Position numbers and translations under genes: made by a program
In this document: piece after piece, positions 19,052 to 27,673 of the stretch
Numbering within the stretch: the stretch's first letter is position 1
Layout of the letters: each line of letters opens with the position of its first letter
Source of the DNA: Paraburkholderia solisilvae
GTDB lineage: Bacteria; Pseudomonadota; Gammaproteobacteria; Burkholderiales; Burkholderiaceae
Direction: 5' to 3'
Length of the DNA: 64,000 bases
Assembly: GCF_902859875.1 (NCBI RefSeq)
Contig: NZ_CADIKF010000006.1
Location: forward strand, 62,001 to 126,000
The notes under the pieces: model-generated
Database searches by the model: none
Told to the model about the DNA's origin: nothing
The model's input: only the letters and a program-made list of their open reading frames with translations

Positions 19052-20146
19052 TCACTGCGCTTTCCCTTCGGTCTGGGTGCGGCCGTTGCCGTCAATCAGC
19101 TGCGCGTGCGCATCGTAGGCTTCGACGATGCGCGCCACCAGCGGGTGCCGCACGACGTCCGCGCTCGTAAAGCGTGTGAGCGCGATGCCACGCACGTTCG
19201 ACAGCACCTGCTGCGCTTCGATCAATCCGCTTTTGTGCCCGCGCGGTAAATCGACCTGCGTCGTATCGCCGGTCACGACGGCCTTCGAACCGAAGCCGAT
19301 CCGCGTGAGGAACATTTTCATCTGCTCGGGCGTCGTGTTCTGCGCCTCGTCGAGGATGATGAACGCATGGTTCAGCGTACGGCCGCGCATATACGCGAGC
19401 GGCGCGATTTCGATCATCTGCCGCTCGAACATCTTCGCGGTCTTGTCGTAGCCGAGCAGGTCGTACAGCGCGTCGTAGAGCGGCCGCAGGTAAGGGTCGA
19501 CCTTCTGCGCGAGGTCGCCCGGCAGGAAGCCGAGCCGTTCGCCGGCTTCGACCGCGGGGCGTGTGAGCACGATGCGTTTCACCTGATCGCGCTCGAGCGC
19601 ATCGACCGCGCACGCGACCGCGAGGTACGTCTTGCCGGTGCCCGCGGGCCCGATGCCGAAGGTCACGTCGTGCGAGATGATCTGCTTCAGGTAGTCGCGC
19701 TGCGCGGGCGTGCGGCCGCGCAAATCCGCGCGGCGCGTATAGAGCTTCGGTCCGAGTTCTTCGATGTCTTCGCCGCCGTCGTGCGCCGGTTCGTCGAACG
19801 GATGATCCGGGTCGCCGCGAAAACGCGTGTCGAGTTCATCGTTGCCGTTCGTGCGGCCGCCGTTGTTCGGGGCGCTGCCGGCATGACGCGACTCGACGAG
19901 CGCAAGCTGGATATCGTCGACCGACAGCGGGTCGCGCGCGCTGTTGTAGAAATTTTCGAGCGCGTTCAGCGCGATTTTCGCACCGCGGCCGCGGATGCTG
20001 ATCCGGTGGCCGCGACGTTGCAGCGTGACGTCGAGCGCCTGTTCGATCTGCCGCAGATTTTCGTCGAGCGGGCCGCAGAGGTTGGCGAGCCGCGCATTGT
20101 CGTCGCGCGGGGCAGTGAATTCCAGATGTTGCTGAGTGGTCTTCAA
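19052..20146 (-). CDS. phoH: PhoH-like (YbeZ) P-loop ATPase
   Basis: A cytoplasmic NTPase that works with YbeY in RNA metabolism. The 364-residue protein has an N-terminal KH-like region ([17 protein letters not shown]), a flexible acidic linker near residues 85-130, and the ATPase domain with Walker A GPAGTGKT (166-173), IILDEAQN and [12 protein letters not shown]. No ATG exists at the conserved N-terminus. The frame reaches KTTQQHLEF through a TTG at 20146, the best start. AGGA is 13 nt before that TTG but 7 nt before an in-frame ATC. The long upstream frame is antisense-frame miaB sequence. Confidence 0.92.
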   Translation of the reverse strand: MKTTQQHLEFTAPRDDNARLANLCGPLDENLRQIEQALDVTLQRRGHRISIRGRGAKIALNALENFYNSARDPLSVDDIQLALVESRHAGSAPNNGGRTNGNDELDTRFRGDPDHPFDEPAHDGGEDIEELGPKLYTRRADLRGRTPAQRDYLKQIISHDVTFGIGPAGTGKTYLAVACAVDALERDQVKRIVLTRPAVEAGERLGFLPGDLAQKVDPYLRPLYDALYDLLGYDKTAKMFERQMIEIAPLAYMRGRTLNHAFIILDEAQNTTPEQMKMFLTRIGFGSKAVVTGDTTQVDLPRGHKSGLIEAQQVLSNVRGIALTRFTSADVVRHPLVARIVEAYDAHAQLIDGNGRTQTEGKAQ

Positions 20147-20196
20147 GGCGATGGTTCGATCCTGTCGGTGCGCGGCGCGGGTGAGTGACCGGTCGC

Positions 20197-21573
20197 TCAG
20201 TGAGTGGTCTCGGGGGCGTCCTCGTGGGTCAGCACGAGTTCGCCACGCAACGAATGTGGGTACGCGCGGACGATTTTCACGTCGATCATCTGGCCGATCA
20301 GCCGCGCATGCGATTCGAGCGGCGCCGGGAAATTCACCACGCGGTTGTTCTCGGTGCGACCGGCGAGCTCGGTGGTCGGGTCCTTGCGCGCCGGCCGTTC
20401 GACCAGAATGCGCTCGACCTTGCCGACCATCGCGTCGCTGATGCGCGCCACGTTCTCCTCGATGGTCGCCTGCAAATGTTGCAGCCGTTGCAGCTTCAGT
20501 TCGCGCGGCGTGTCGTCGTGCAGATTCGCGGCGGGCGTGCCCGGCCGTGGGCTGTAGATAAACGAGAAGCTGGTGTCGTAGCTCATCTCGTGCACGAGCG
20601 CCATGGTCTTCGCGAAATCGTCCTCGGTCTCGCCGGGGAAGCCGACAATGATGTCGGTCGACAGCGACAGGTTCGGGCGGATCGCGCGCAGCCGGCGGAT
20701 GACCGACTTGTACTCGAGCACCGTGTAGCCGCGCTTCATTGCCATCAGAATGCGGTCGGAGCCGTGCTGCACCGGCAGATGCAGATGATCGACGAGCTTC
20801 GGCACCCTGGCGTACATGTCGATCAGGCGCTGCGTGAATTCCTTCGGATGCGACGTGGTATAGCGGATCCGCTCGATGCCCGGAATCTCGGCGACATATT
20901 CGATCAGTGTCGCGAAGTCCGCGATGTCGGATGAACCGACAGTCAATGCACCGCGATAAGCGTTCACGTTCTGGCCGAGCAGCGTCACTTCGCGCACGCC
21001 CTGGTCCGCGAGGCCCGCGACTTCGGTGAGGACGTCGTCGAGCGGCCGCGACACTTCTTCGCCGCGCGTGTACGGTACGACGCAATAGCTGCAGTACTTG
21101 CTGCAGCCTTCCATGATCGACACGAATGCGCTCGGGCCTTCGACGCGCGCCGGCGGCAGGTGGTCGAACTTCTCGATCTCGGGAAACGAGATGTCGACTT
21201 GCGCGCGGCCGCTCGCGCGGCGCGCGTCGATCATCTGCGGCAGGCGATGCAGCGTCTGCGGGCCGAACACCAGGTCGACGTACGGTGCGCGCGCAACGAT
21301 CGACGCGCCTTCCTGGCTCGCGACGCAACCGCCGACGCCGATCAGCAGGTTCGGGTTCGCTTCCTTCAGCTCGCGCACACGGCCGAGGTCGGAGAAGACT
21401 TTTTCCTGCGCTTTTTCGCGGACCGAGCAGGTATTGAACAGAATGACGTCCGCGTCTTCCGGGGAGTCGGTTTTCACGAGGCCTTCAGCGGCGCCGAGCA
21501 CGTCGACCATCTTGTCGGAGTCGTACTCGTTCATCTGGCAGCCGAAGGTCTTTACATAAACTTTCTTGGTCAT
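20197..21573 (-). CDS. miaB: tRNA-2-methylthio-N6-dimethylallyladenosine synthase
   Basis: MiaB adds the 2-methylthio group to i6A37 of tRNAs reading UNN codons. It is a radical-SAM enzyme with two 4Fe-4S clusters. The 458-residue protein shows the N-terminal cluster cysteines in [23 protein letters not shown] and [10 protein letters not shown]. The radical-SAM triad is in [18 protein letters not shown], and a C-terminal TRAM region follows. The ATG at 21573 directly precedes [11 protein letters not shown]; the 55 extra codons upstream are not conserved. It heads the miaB-phoH-ybeY run, 50 nt before the phoH start. Confidence 0.96.
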   Translation of the reverse strand: MTKKVYVKTFGCQMNEYDSDKMVDVLGAAEGLVKTDSPEDADVILFNTCSVREKAQEKVFSDLGRVRELKEANPNLLIGVGGCVASQEGASIVARAPYVDLVFGPQTLHRLPQMIDARRASGRAQVDISFPEIEKFDHLPPARVEGPSAFVSIMEGCSKYCSYCVVPYTRGEEVSRPLDDVLTEVAGLADQGVREVTLLGQNVNAYRGALTVGSSDIADFATLIEYVAEIPGIERIRYTTSHPKEFTQRLIDMYARVPKLVDHLHLPVQHGSDRILMAMKRGYTVLEYKSVIRRLRAIRPNLSLSTDIIVGFPGETEDDFAKTMALVHEMSYDTSFSFIYSPRPGTPAANLHDDTPRELKLQRLQHLQATIEENVARISDAMVGKVERILVERPARKDPTTELAGRTENNRVVNFPAPLESHARLIGQMIDVKIVRAYPHSLRGELVLTHEDAPETTH

Positions 21574-21770
21574 CTGGGTTTCGCCGTTCGCAGTAGTTGA
21601 CCTGGGGGCGTCGTTCAAATCGATGTGGGGCGCAAACGTGCGCGGAAGCCTGCATGCGGGCCGATTGCTGCGCGAACGTGCTGCCGGCCGCCGCGGCGCC
21701 ATCCGGCACGTGCGGACCACAGGCGTCGATGCGGGCACGGATGAAGGGCGTGTTTGCGGTGGAGTCCAAC

Positions 21771-21776
21771 ATTATA
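21771..21776 (-). promoter_or_regulatory. Candidate -10 box for the miaB operon
   Basis: On the minus strand TATAAT reads exactly at this point, about 198 nt upstream of the miaB ATG, in an otherwise GC-rich gap (21574-21911). No convincing TTGACA partner lies 16-18 nt upstream, so only the -10 is supported. The rest of the gap holds no recognisable gene. Confidence 0.4.
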
Positions 21777-21847
21777 GCCTTTCGCTGCGCGCCTTTTCCG
21801 GCGCTGGTTTTGCCGCGGAAGTCGGGTTGGTTTGCAGCGCTCGCGGC

Positions 21848-21910
21848 GGATGGGGCGCGATGCGCGGTGGGATGCGTGTTCGGATGCGCCGTGGGATGCG
21901 CGGCGGGATG
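21848..21910. repeat. Degenerate 12-bp tandem repeat downstream of the LysR gene
   Basis: Read on the minus strand, successive 12-mers are GCGCATCCCACG, GCGCATCCGAAC, ACGCATCCCACC and GCGCATCGCGCC, with partial units on both sides. The array begins immediately after the TAG stop of the LysR gene. It is a degenerate minisatellite. Confidence 0.75.
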
Positions 21911-21911
21911 A

Positions 21912-22871
21912 CTAGCCGGACCCGGCCGCCTCGCGCGGCGCATCCGGATACCCGCAGCGCGCCTCGAGTTCGGCGAGCGTGCGCGTAAAGCGCTCGGCGA
22001 GGAAATCGAGCAGCACCCGCACGCGCGGCGCCATGAACCGGTTGCGGTGATACAGCGCATGCAGCGGCGCATCCGGGTAGCGCCAGCCCGGCAGCAGCAC
22101 GCGCAGGCCGTCCGAGCGCAGATCCGCCTCCACATCCCACATCGATTTCACGACGATCCCGTAACCGCGCAGCGCCCATTCGCGCGCGACCGCGCCGTCA
22201 TTGGTCTCGCGCGCCGCGTCGAGCGGCACCGTGTACACCTCGGTCTGATTGCCGCGCGTAAAGCGCCATTCGTTGACCGGCCCCGACGCAGTGGACAGCA
22301 CGATGCAGTGAAAGCGCGCGAGGTCGCGCGGATGCTCGGGCTGCCCGTGTTTCGCGAGGTACTCGGGCGATGCGCACACCACCCGCGGATTCGGTGCGAG
22401 CCGCCGCGCGACCAGCGAACTGTCCGCCGGCACGCCGAAGCGGATGGCCAGATCGATGTCTTCCTGCAAAAGATTCGATAGCGCATCCGACAGCGCGAGG
22501 CCGAACGTCACGTCCGGGTACAGCGTGTTGAATTCGTCGAGCCAGTGCATCAACAGGTTGCGGCCGAAATCGGAGGTCGCGGCAATGCGCACCTTGCCGC
22601 GCACCACGTTCTGGCCCGCTTGCAGCGCGGTTTGCGCGTCGTCGAGCGCGCTCAGCGCCTGGCGGCAGCCTTGCAGATAGACGCGGCCTTCGTCGGTGAG
22701 CCGCAACTGGCGCGTGGTGCGATCGAACAGACGCACCTTCAGGCCGCTTTCGAGCTTCGCGAGACGCGCGCTGGCCGCCGCGGGCGTCAGGCCCAGCTTG
22801 CGCCCCGCGGCGGACAGGCTGCCCAGCTGCGCGGCCTCGACGAAGAGCCGGATATCTCCGAGATTGTCCAT
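21912..22871 (-). CDS. LysR-family transcriptional regulator (divergent from VOC/MFS genes)
   Basis: A 319-residue LysR regulator. The N-terminal winged helix is DIRLFVEAAQLGSLSAAGRK...LTPAAASARLAKLE, followed by the linker and a two-lobed effector domain (TSDFGRNLLMHWLDEF through IDLAIRFGVPADS). It belongs to the branch annotated as DsdC/AaeR-like regulators of small-molecule export. An in-frame ATG 12 codons upstream (22907) is possible, but those codons overlap the palindromes at 22881-22909, so ATG 22871 is preferred. It is divergent from the VOC and MFS genes and probably controls them. Confidence 0.9.
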   Translation of the reverse strand: MDNLGDIRLFVEAAQLGSLSAAGRKLGLTPAAASARLAKLESGLKVRLFDRTTRQLRLTDEGRVYLQGCRQALSALDDAQTALQAGQNVVRGKVRIAATSDFGRNLLMHWLDEFNTLYPDVTFGLALSDALSNLLQEDIDLAIRFGVPADSSLVARRLAPNPRVVCASPEYLAKHGQPEHPRDLARFHCIVLSTASGPVNEWRFTRGNQTEVYTVPLDAARETNDGAVAREWALRGYGIVVKSMWDVEADLRSDGLRVLLPGWRYPDAPLHALYHRNRFMAPRVRVLLDFLAERFTRTLAELEARCGYPDAPREAAGSG

Positions 22872-22880
22872 CGCATCGCT

Positions 22881-22909
22881 TTCAAGAAATATTTGAAAAT
22901 CCTTCAAAT
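22881..22909. promoter_or_regulatory. Candidate LysR operator (overlapping inverted repeats)
   Basis: TTCAA (22881-22885), TTGAA (22893-22897) and TTCAA (22903-22907) form two overlapping inverted repeats: TTCAA-N7-TTGAA, and ATTTGAA-N5-TTCAAAT (22891-22909, 7-bp arms). The site lies in the AT-rich divergent gap directly upstream of the LysR start and about 70-100 nt before the VOC gene. This fits LysR T-N11-A architecture; binding is inferred. Confidence 0.6.
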
Positions 22910-22980
22910 GCTACGTCAATTATCAAAACCGTACTTTGCGGCGACAATGCGCGCATTGGTGAAAACCCGGAGATGCAGCG

Positions 22981-23385
22981 ATGAATCTCGACCACGCAAC
23001 CATCGTCACGTCCGACCTCGACGCGGCACGCCGCTTTTTCGTCGACGTCGCCGGCTTGACTGAAGGCGCGCGTCCGCCGTTTCGTGTCGGCGGCGCGTGG
23101 CTGTATGCGGCCGGGCGGCCGGTCATTCATCTGGTCGATGCGACGTTGCCTGCTCATTTGCCTGGTGACGACGTCTCCGGGCGGCCGGTGCCGCGCATCG
23201 ATCACATCGCGTTTCGCATCGACAGCGGCGACGCATGGCGCGCGTTGATCGCGCGCATGGACGCCGCGAGCGTCGGCTATCAGCGCGCGGACGTGCCGCT
23301 CACCGGTGAAGTTCAACTGTTCGTCGCGCTCTCGCCGGGCGTCGTCATCGAATTCGTGACGGCCGCGCAGCACGCGTCTTCGTAA
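22981..23385 (+). CDS. VOC-family (glyoxalase/bleomycin-resistance-like) protein
   Basis: A 134-residue two-module VOC protein. It begins MNLDHATIVTSDLDAARRFF, carries VPRIDHIAFRIDSGD at the second module and ends GVVIEFVTAAQ. His5, His75 and the Glu near the C-terminus could supply a metal site. Substrate is unknown: possibilities include aldehyde or xenobiotic detoxification, or antibiotic sequestration. It precedes an MFS exporter by 75 nt and diverges from a LysR regulator, which suggests a small inducible resistance or detoxification unit. Confidence 0.8.
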   Translation: MNLDHATIVTSDLDAARRFFVDVAGLTEGARPPFRVGGAWLYAAGRPVIHLVDATLPAHLPGDDVSGRPVPRIDHIAFRIDSGDAWRALIARMDAASVGYQRADVPLTGEVQLFVALSPGVVIEFVTAAQHASS

Positions 23386-23460
23386 CGTCTTGTCGCGTCG
23401 TCGACGCGTGTCGCTGCGCGGTTCCGATCAGACCGATTCCCTATCTGGAGTTTGTTGAAC

Positions 23461-24633
23461 ATGCCTATTCCGCTGTTGGCGCTGGCGATCAGCGCATTCG
23501 CAATCGGTACGACCGAATTCGTGATCATGGGGCTGCTGCCCGATGTGGCGCGCGACCTGTCGGTGTCGCTGCCGTCGGCCGGTCTGCTGGTGAGCGGCTA
23601 CGCGCTCGGCGTCGCGGTCGGCGCGCCGCTGCTCGCGGTGATCACGAGTCGCATGCCGCGCAAGATCGCGCTGCAATTGCTGATGGGCGTCTTTATCGTC
23701 GGCAATGTGCTGTGCGCGATCGCGCCCAGCTACGGTGTGCTGATGGTCGCGCGGGTGGTCACGTCGTTCGCGCACGGGTCGTTCTTCGGCATCGGCGCGG
23801 TGGTGGCCGCATCGCTGGTGCCGCAGGAAAAGCGGGCGAGCGCGATTGCGTTGATGTTCACCGGCCTCACGCTTGCCAATGTGCTCGGCGTGCCGTTCGG
23901 CACGTTTATCGGTCAGCAGTTCGGCTGGCGCGTCGCATTCTGGATTGTGAGCGGCCTCGGCGTGCTGTCGCTCGGCGGCGTGACCGCGCTCGTGCCGAAT
24001 CGCCACGACACCGGACCGGCCGGACTCGGCCACGAAGTGCGCGTGCTGCGGGAGCCGCAGGTGTGGCTCGCGCTCGCGATGACGGTGCTCGGCTTCGGCG
24101 GCGTGTTCGTGGTGTTCACCTTTATCGCGCCGATTCTCGAACAGGTGAGCGGCTTCACGCCGCATGGCGTGACGCTGATCCTCGTGCTGTTCGGCGTCGG
24201 CCTGACGGTGGGCAACGCGATCGGCGGCAAGCTGGCGGACCGCGCGCTGATGCCGTCGCTGATGGGCATTCTCGCTGCGCTCGCGATTGTGATGGCGGTA
24301 TTCGCGCACACCAGTCATGCACAGGTCGCCGCGGCGGTGACGGTATTTGTATGGGGCATCGCGGCGTTCGCGACGGTGCCGCCGCTGCAGATGCGTGTGG
24401 TCGAGAAGGCGGCGGCCGCGCCGAATCTCGCGTCGACGCTGAATATCGGCGCATTCAATATCGGCAACGCGGCGGGCGCGTGGCTCGGCGGCCTCACGAT
24501 CGGCCACGGGTATGGGCTCGATACGTTGCCGTGGGTGGCGGCGGCAGTCGCGGTCGCGGCGCTGGTGCTGACGTGGGTTGCCGCGCGACTCGATGCGCCC
24601 GCAACCATCGGGTCGCGCGCGAAAGCGTGCTAG
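23461..24633 (+). CDS. MFS transporter, DHA1 family (YdhP/AraJ-like)
   Basis: A 390-residue inner-membrane protein with twelve predicted helices. The N-terminus PLLALAISAFAIGTTEFVIMGLLPDVA and the loop 2-3 region (SRMPRKIALQLLMG) are typical of the AraJ/YdhP group of proton-driven exporters. The ATG at 23461 has GGAG at 23447-23450. An upstream TTG in the same frame sits against that ribosome-binding site and was rejected. It probably forms a unit with the VOC gene under the divergent LysR. Exported compound unknown. Confidence 0.88.
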   Translation: MPIPLLALAISAFAIGTTEFVIMGLLPDVARDLSVSLPSAGLLVSGYALGVAVGAPLLAVITSRMPRKIALQLLMGVFIVGNVLCAIAPSYGVLMVARVVTSFAHGSFFGIGAVVAASLVPQEKRASAIALMFTGLTLANVLGVPFGTFIGQQFGWRVAFWIVSGLGVLSLGGVTALVPNRHDTGPAGLGHEVRVLREPQVWLALAMTVLGFGGVFVVFTFIAPILEQVSGFTPHGVTLILVLFGVGLTVGNAIGGKLADRALMPSLMGILAALAIVMAVFAHTSHAQVAAAVTVFVWGIAAFATVPPLQMRVVEKAAAAPNLASTLNIGAFNIGNAAGAWLGGLTIGHGYGLDTLPWVAAAVAVAALVLTWVAARLDAPATIGSRAKAC

Positions 24634-24653
24634 ATGCATGCGCGCGCAAACGT

Positions 24654-24673
24654 GATATCGGTGTGACGATATC
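24654..24673. promoter_or_regulatory. Palindromic operator candidate for the XRE-cupin regulator
   Basis: GATATCG (24654-24660) and CGATATC (24667-24673) form a perfect 7-bp inverted repeat around GTGTGA. It lies 85 nt before the start of an XRE-family regulator in a short intergenic region and near the end of the MFS gene. Autoregulation is the simplest reading. Confidence 0.55.
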
Positions 24674-24758
24674 TTGGTTGGGCGCCCGAAAGGCCGATGC
24701 TAGGCTTGCCTCCATCGAAGTTCGCGCCGCGTCGCGGCGGCGCGCAAGGAGGCACGTC

Positions 24759-25529
24759 ATGCATTCCCCGCTCGCGCTCGTGCGCGATCCCACCATCGAT
24801 GCCGATGAAGTTGACGGGCACGCCGCCGCCGCGGAACCGGCCGGCGCGCTCGAGCAACGAGTCGGCGTGAATCTCGCCCGCTTGCGTGCGGAGCGGCAGT
24901 TGTCGCTCGATGCGCTGGCGCGTTTGTCGGGCGTGTCGCGTGCGATGCTCGCGCAGATCGAATCGGCGCGCAGCGTGCCGTCCATCAAGGTGCTGTGCAA
25001 GATTGCCGGCGCGTTGAAAGTGTCGGTGTCGGCGTTTTTGCGGCGCTATGCGGTGCACGGCTTCGAGCATTTGCCGGCCGAGCGCGCGGCGAGGCTGCTG
25101 ACATCCAATGGTCGCTTCGCGACGCGTGCGCTTTATCCCGACGATGAACCGGTCGCCGCCGAGTTTCACGAGTTGCGTATCGCGCCGCTGCATACGGAGC
25201 CGGGCAGGCTCCGTGCGCCGGGCACGACGGCCAATCTGGTCGTGAGCGAAGGGACGCTCGAGGTGATCGTACATGGCCGGCGCCAGCTGCTCGCGACCGG
25301 CGATGCGATCGTGTTCGATGCCGACCAGCCGCATACGCTGCGCAATCCGGGCGATACCGAAGCGCGCGCGTTTCGTGTGACGGTGAATCCGGAGACACCG
25401 CCGCGCTGGGACATCGCGGTGCCGGCCGGGGTGCCGGCTGCTGTTGCCGCTGCGCATTCAGCGGCGCTCGGGCCCGCGCAGTTGCCTGCGCATGCGCAGG
25501 CGCATATACCGGCGCATGGGCCGGATTGA
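24759..25529 (+). CDS. XRE-family HTH regulator with C-terminal cupin domain
   Basis: A 256-residue regulator. The XRE helix-turn-helix at about residues 33-88 is visible (NLARLRAERQLSLDALARLSGVSRAMLAQIES). A cupin sensor domain follows at about 130-215 (GTTANLVVSEGTLEVIVHGRRQLLATGDAIVFDADQPHTLRNPG), then an Ala/His/Pro-rich tail. Proteins of this layout (PuuR/SutR-like) usually repress uptake or catabolic genes and sense a small ligand in the cupin. AAGGAGG at 24746-24752 fixes the ATG; the longer upstream frame is an MFS shadow. A 7-bp-arm palindrome lies just upstream. Confidence 0.9.
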   Translation: MHSPLALVRDPTIDADEVDGHAAAAEPAGALEQRVGVNLARLRAERQLSLDALARLSGVSRAMLAQIESARSVPSIKVLCKIAGALKVSVSAFLRRYAVHGFEHLPAERAARLLTSNGRFATRALYPDDEPVAAEFHELRIAPLHTEPGRLRAPGTTANLVVSEGTLEVIVHGRRQLLATGDAIVFDADQPHTLRNPGDTEARAFRVTVNPETPPRWDIAVPAGVPAAVAAAHSAALGPAQLPAHAQAHIPAHGPD

Positions 25530-25597
25530 ACCGTTCAGCGCGATTGCGACGGTTGTTGTATGCTTGGCCCGCCGGAAAATGAGTTCCGGCAATCAGT

Positions 25598-25793
25598 ACG
25601 TCTTCAGGGCGGGGCGAAATTCCCCACCGGCGGTATGCAGGCGGCGTTGCACGTATCGAGTGCGCGCCGGCTGCGAGCCCGCGAGCGCTTGCGCATCTGT
25701 CTTCGATAGTCGTCGGTGGTTCGAAGCATGCGTGAGGTCAGCAGATCTGGTGCGATGCCAGAGCCGACGGTCAGAGTCCGGATGAAAGAAGAT
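25598..25793 (+). ncRNA. FMN riboswitch (RFN element)
   Basis: The conserved RFN core is present: TCTTCAGGGCGGGGCGAAAT opening at 25601, CCCCACCGGCGGTA, AGCCCGCGAGCGC, GGTCAGCAGATCTGGTGCGA, and the closing GAGTCCGGATGAAAGAAGA. P1 is formed by TCTTC (25601-25605) with GAAGA (25788-25792). The variable arm between the AGCCCGCGAG and GTCAGCAGAT blocks is long. It lies 237 nt upstream of ribB and should lower ribB expression when FMN is abundant. Confidence 0.93.
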
Positions 25794-25867
25794 GTGCAGA
25801 TAGTCATCTGTTCGTCCTTGCTGTGCCGGTTGTTCGTGGCTTGTTCCGCGCTTGTCTGATGCTTGTT

Positions 25868-25919
25868 CCTGGATCTGTTTCCGGCTTTGTTCCTGGATGC
25901 GTTCCGGTTTCATTCCAGG
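25868..25919 (+). promoter_or_regulatory. Putative expression platform between riboswitch and ribB
   Basis: CCTGGA occurs at 25868-25873 and again at 25892-25897 within the near-repeat TTGTTCCTGGAT. TCCAGG at 25914-25919 can pair with either copy but not both, giving two mutually exclusive hairpins. No U-run terminator follows, so control may act on translation or Rho access. This is structural inference only. Confidence 0.35.
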
Positions 25920-26029
25920 CGGGTTGCGGATGCGGTGCATGTGCATTGTGATGCGCCGGCAGGATGCGTTTGTCTGTTTGCAATGCCCTGAAACGTTTTT
26001 CGCCCGAACCTTTGCGAGGAGCGTTTCAC

Positions 26030-26773
26030 ATGTCCTTCACTGCTATCCCAGCTGCTTCTGTTTCCACTTTCCCCGAGCCCGCGGTTCGAGCCGATGACGC
26101 GCTCGCCGATCTCCCGTTGCTTGCCGGTCACGCCATCCCGCCGCGTATCGCCGCTGCGCTGCAAGCGCTGCGCGAGGGTCGCGCGGTCGTGCTGCAGGAC
26201 GATCACGACCGCGAGAACGAAGCCGACCTGATCGTTGCCGCGGAACGCCTGACCGCCGGGACGATGGCGCTGCTGATTCGCGAATGCAGCGGCATCGTCT
26301 GCCTGTGTCTGCCCGACGAGCGAATTCGCGCGCTCGAGTTGCCGCCGATGACATCGAACAACGAAAGCCGCAACGGCACCGCGTTCACGGTGTCGATCGA
26401 AGCGCGCGACGGGGTGTCGACCGGCGTGTCGGCCGCCGACCGCGTAACGACGATTCGCGCGGCGATTGCCGAGCGCGCGAAGCCTGCCGATATCGTGCGG
26501 CCGGGCCATGTGTTCCCGTTGCGTGCGATGCCGGGCGGCGTGCTCGCGCGGCGCGGCCATACCGAAGGCACAGTCGACCTCGTGACGCTCGCGGGCCTGA
26601 AGCCGGCCGGCGTGCTGTGCGAACTGATGAACGCCGACGGGACGATGATGCGCGGCGCGCAGGTCGAGCGTTTCGCCGCGCAGCACGCGATGCCGATGCT
26701 GACCATCGCCGAACTGGTCGAGTTTCGCGAGACGCTCGCGGCGGCGCGGGAGTTGTCGGCCGAGGCGGCCTGA
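26030..26773 (+). CDS. ribB: 3,4-dihydroxy-2-butanone-4-phosphate synthase
   Basis: RibB converts ribulose 5-phosphate to the four-carbon precursor of riboflavin. The 247-residue protein contains [20 protein letters not shown] (acidic metal loop), [31 protein letters not shown] and [28 protein letters not shown]. An N-terminal leader of about 35 residues is not conserved. There is no GTP cyclohydrolase II domain, so this is the monofunctional form. GAGGAG at 26016-26021 supports ATG 26030 over an upstream in-frame ATG. It is controlled by the preceding FMN riboswitch and is a likely extra copy besides the rib operon, which is not in this window. Confidence 0.94.
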   Translation: MSFTAIPAASVSTFPEPAVRADDALADLPLLAGHAIPPRIAAALQALREGRAVVLQDDHDRENEADLIVAAERLTAGTMALLIRECSGIVCLCLPDERIRALELPPMTSNNESRNGTAFTVSIEARDGVSTGVSAADRVTTIRAAIAERAKPADIVRPGHVFPLRAMPGGVLARRGHTEGTVDLVTLAGLKPAGVLCELMNADGTMMRGAQVERFAAQHAMPMLTIAELVEFRETLAAARELSAEAA

Positions 26774-26798
26774 GGCGGGCCGAGACTCGCTGGGAGAT

Positions 26799-26840
26799 GC
26801 GCTGAAAGACGCGCTGAAAGACGCGCCGAGCAGCGCGCGA
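26799..26840. repeat. 12-bp tandem repeat in the ribB / HAD convergent gap
   Basis: GCGCTGAAAGAC is repeated exactly at 26799-26810 and 26811-26822, followed by the degenerate unit GCGCCGAGCAGC and a partial copy. It fills much of the 86-nt gap between the stop codons of ribB and the minus-strand HAD gene. Confidence 0.8.
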
Positions 26841-26859
26841 GGACAGGCAGACCCGCGCG

Positions 26860-27546
26860 CTACGACTGCACGTCGCCGAACGCGCCTTGCATTCCCGCGG
26901 CAACGAGCGCGGGCAGTTCGTCCATATGCTGCATGATCCGCGTGATGCCCATCTTGCGCAGCACGTCGGCGTAGCCATCGGGAATATGGCTCGCGCCGAC
27001 GAACGCGATCGTCTTCATGCCGGCCGCGCGGGCCGCGCTGAGCCCCGCGACGCTATCTTCGATCACGAGGCATCGCGCGGGCGCGACGCGAAGCGTCTGC
27101 GCCGCGTGCAGATACACGTCCGGAAACGGCTTGGGCCGCTCGACCTGTTCCGCGCTGAATACCCGCTCCGCGAAAATCGCGGTGAGACCCGCGCGCTCCA
27201 GCGACGCGCTGACGCGCGCCAGCCGGCTGTTCGATACCACCGCGGCCGGCAGCGGCACGCGTTGCAACGCATCGCGCACCCCGCTGACCGCGCTCAACGA
27301 GCGGGCCAATTCGGCTTCCACGTTGCGATCGACAGTCTTCACGAAGTTCGCGGGCAACGTGATGCCGAACGCCGCTTCGACGCTTTCGAGAAAGCGGGAC
27401 GTCTTCTGGCCGAACGCGGTTTTGATGATTTCGTCGAACGACAGGTCCGGATACATCGCGGATAGCGTGCTGTGCATCACGCGATCGGCGATCACTTCGC
27501 TATCGACGAGCACGCCGTCGCAGTCACAGATGAGGTGGTCGATCAT
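26860..27546 (-). CDS. HAD-superfamily phosphatase (beta-PGM/GS1-like)
   Basis: A 228-residue HAD hydrolase with motif I HLICDCDGVLVDSE (nucleophile Asp), motif II VVSNSRLARV, motif III Lys in ERPKPFPDVYLHAAQ and motif IV VIEDSVAGLSAARAAGM. The alpha-helical cap between motifs I and II fits the phosphoglycolate / beta-phosphoglucomutase / sugar-phosphatase group. The true substrate cannot be read. The ATG at 27546 starts at the motif; a longer frame upstream lacks conservation and no strong ribosome-binding site decides it. It is 127 nt downstream of glpK on the same strand, so a glycerol-phosphate or dihydroxyacetone-phosphate link is possible. Confidence 0.85.
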   Translation of the reverse strand: MIDHLICDCDGVLVDSEVIADRVMHSTLSAMYPDLSFDEIIKTAFGQKTSRFLESVEAAFGITLPANFVKTVDRNVEAELARSLSAVSGVRDALQRVPLPAAVVSNSRLARVSASLERAGLTAIFAERVFSAEQVERPKPFPDVYLHAAQTLRVAPARCLVIEDSVAGLSAARAAGMKTIAFVGASHIPDGYADVLRKMGITRIMQHMDELPALVAAGMQGAFGDVQS

Positions 27547-27673
27547 ACGGAGAACGCAGAGGCGGCAAGCGGCGCGACGCCGCGCGCATTCAGGCGCCGG
27601 ACAGGAAAACGACATGATACGCGGTGCGCTGGCGCGGCGTTGCGATGCGGGTGAGGGCGGCGTGAGTGTGGCG

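Noticed and set aside
23428-24639. A 403-codon minus-strand frame opposite the MFS gene
   Set aside because: Reverse shadow of a 12-helix transporter, rich in Arg/His/Gln, without any recognisable domain.
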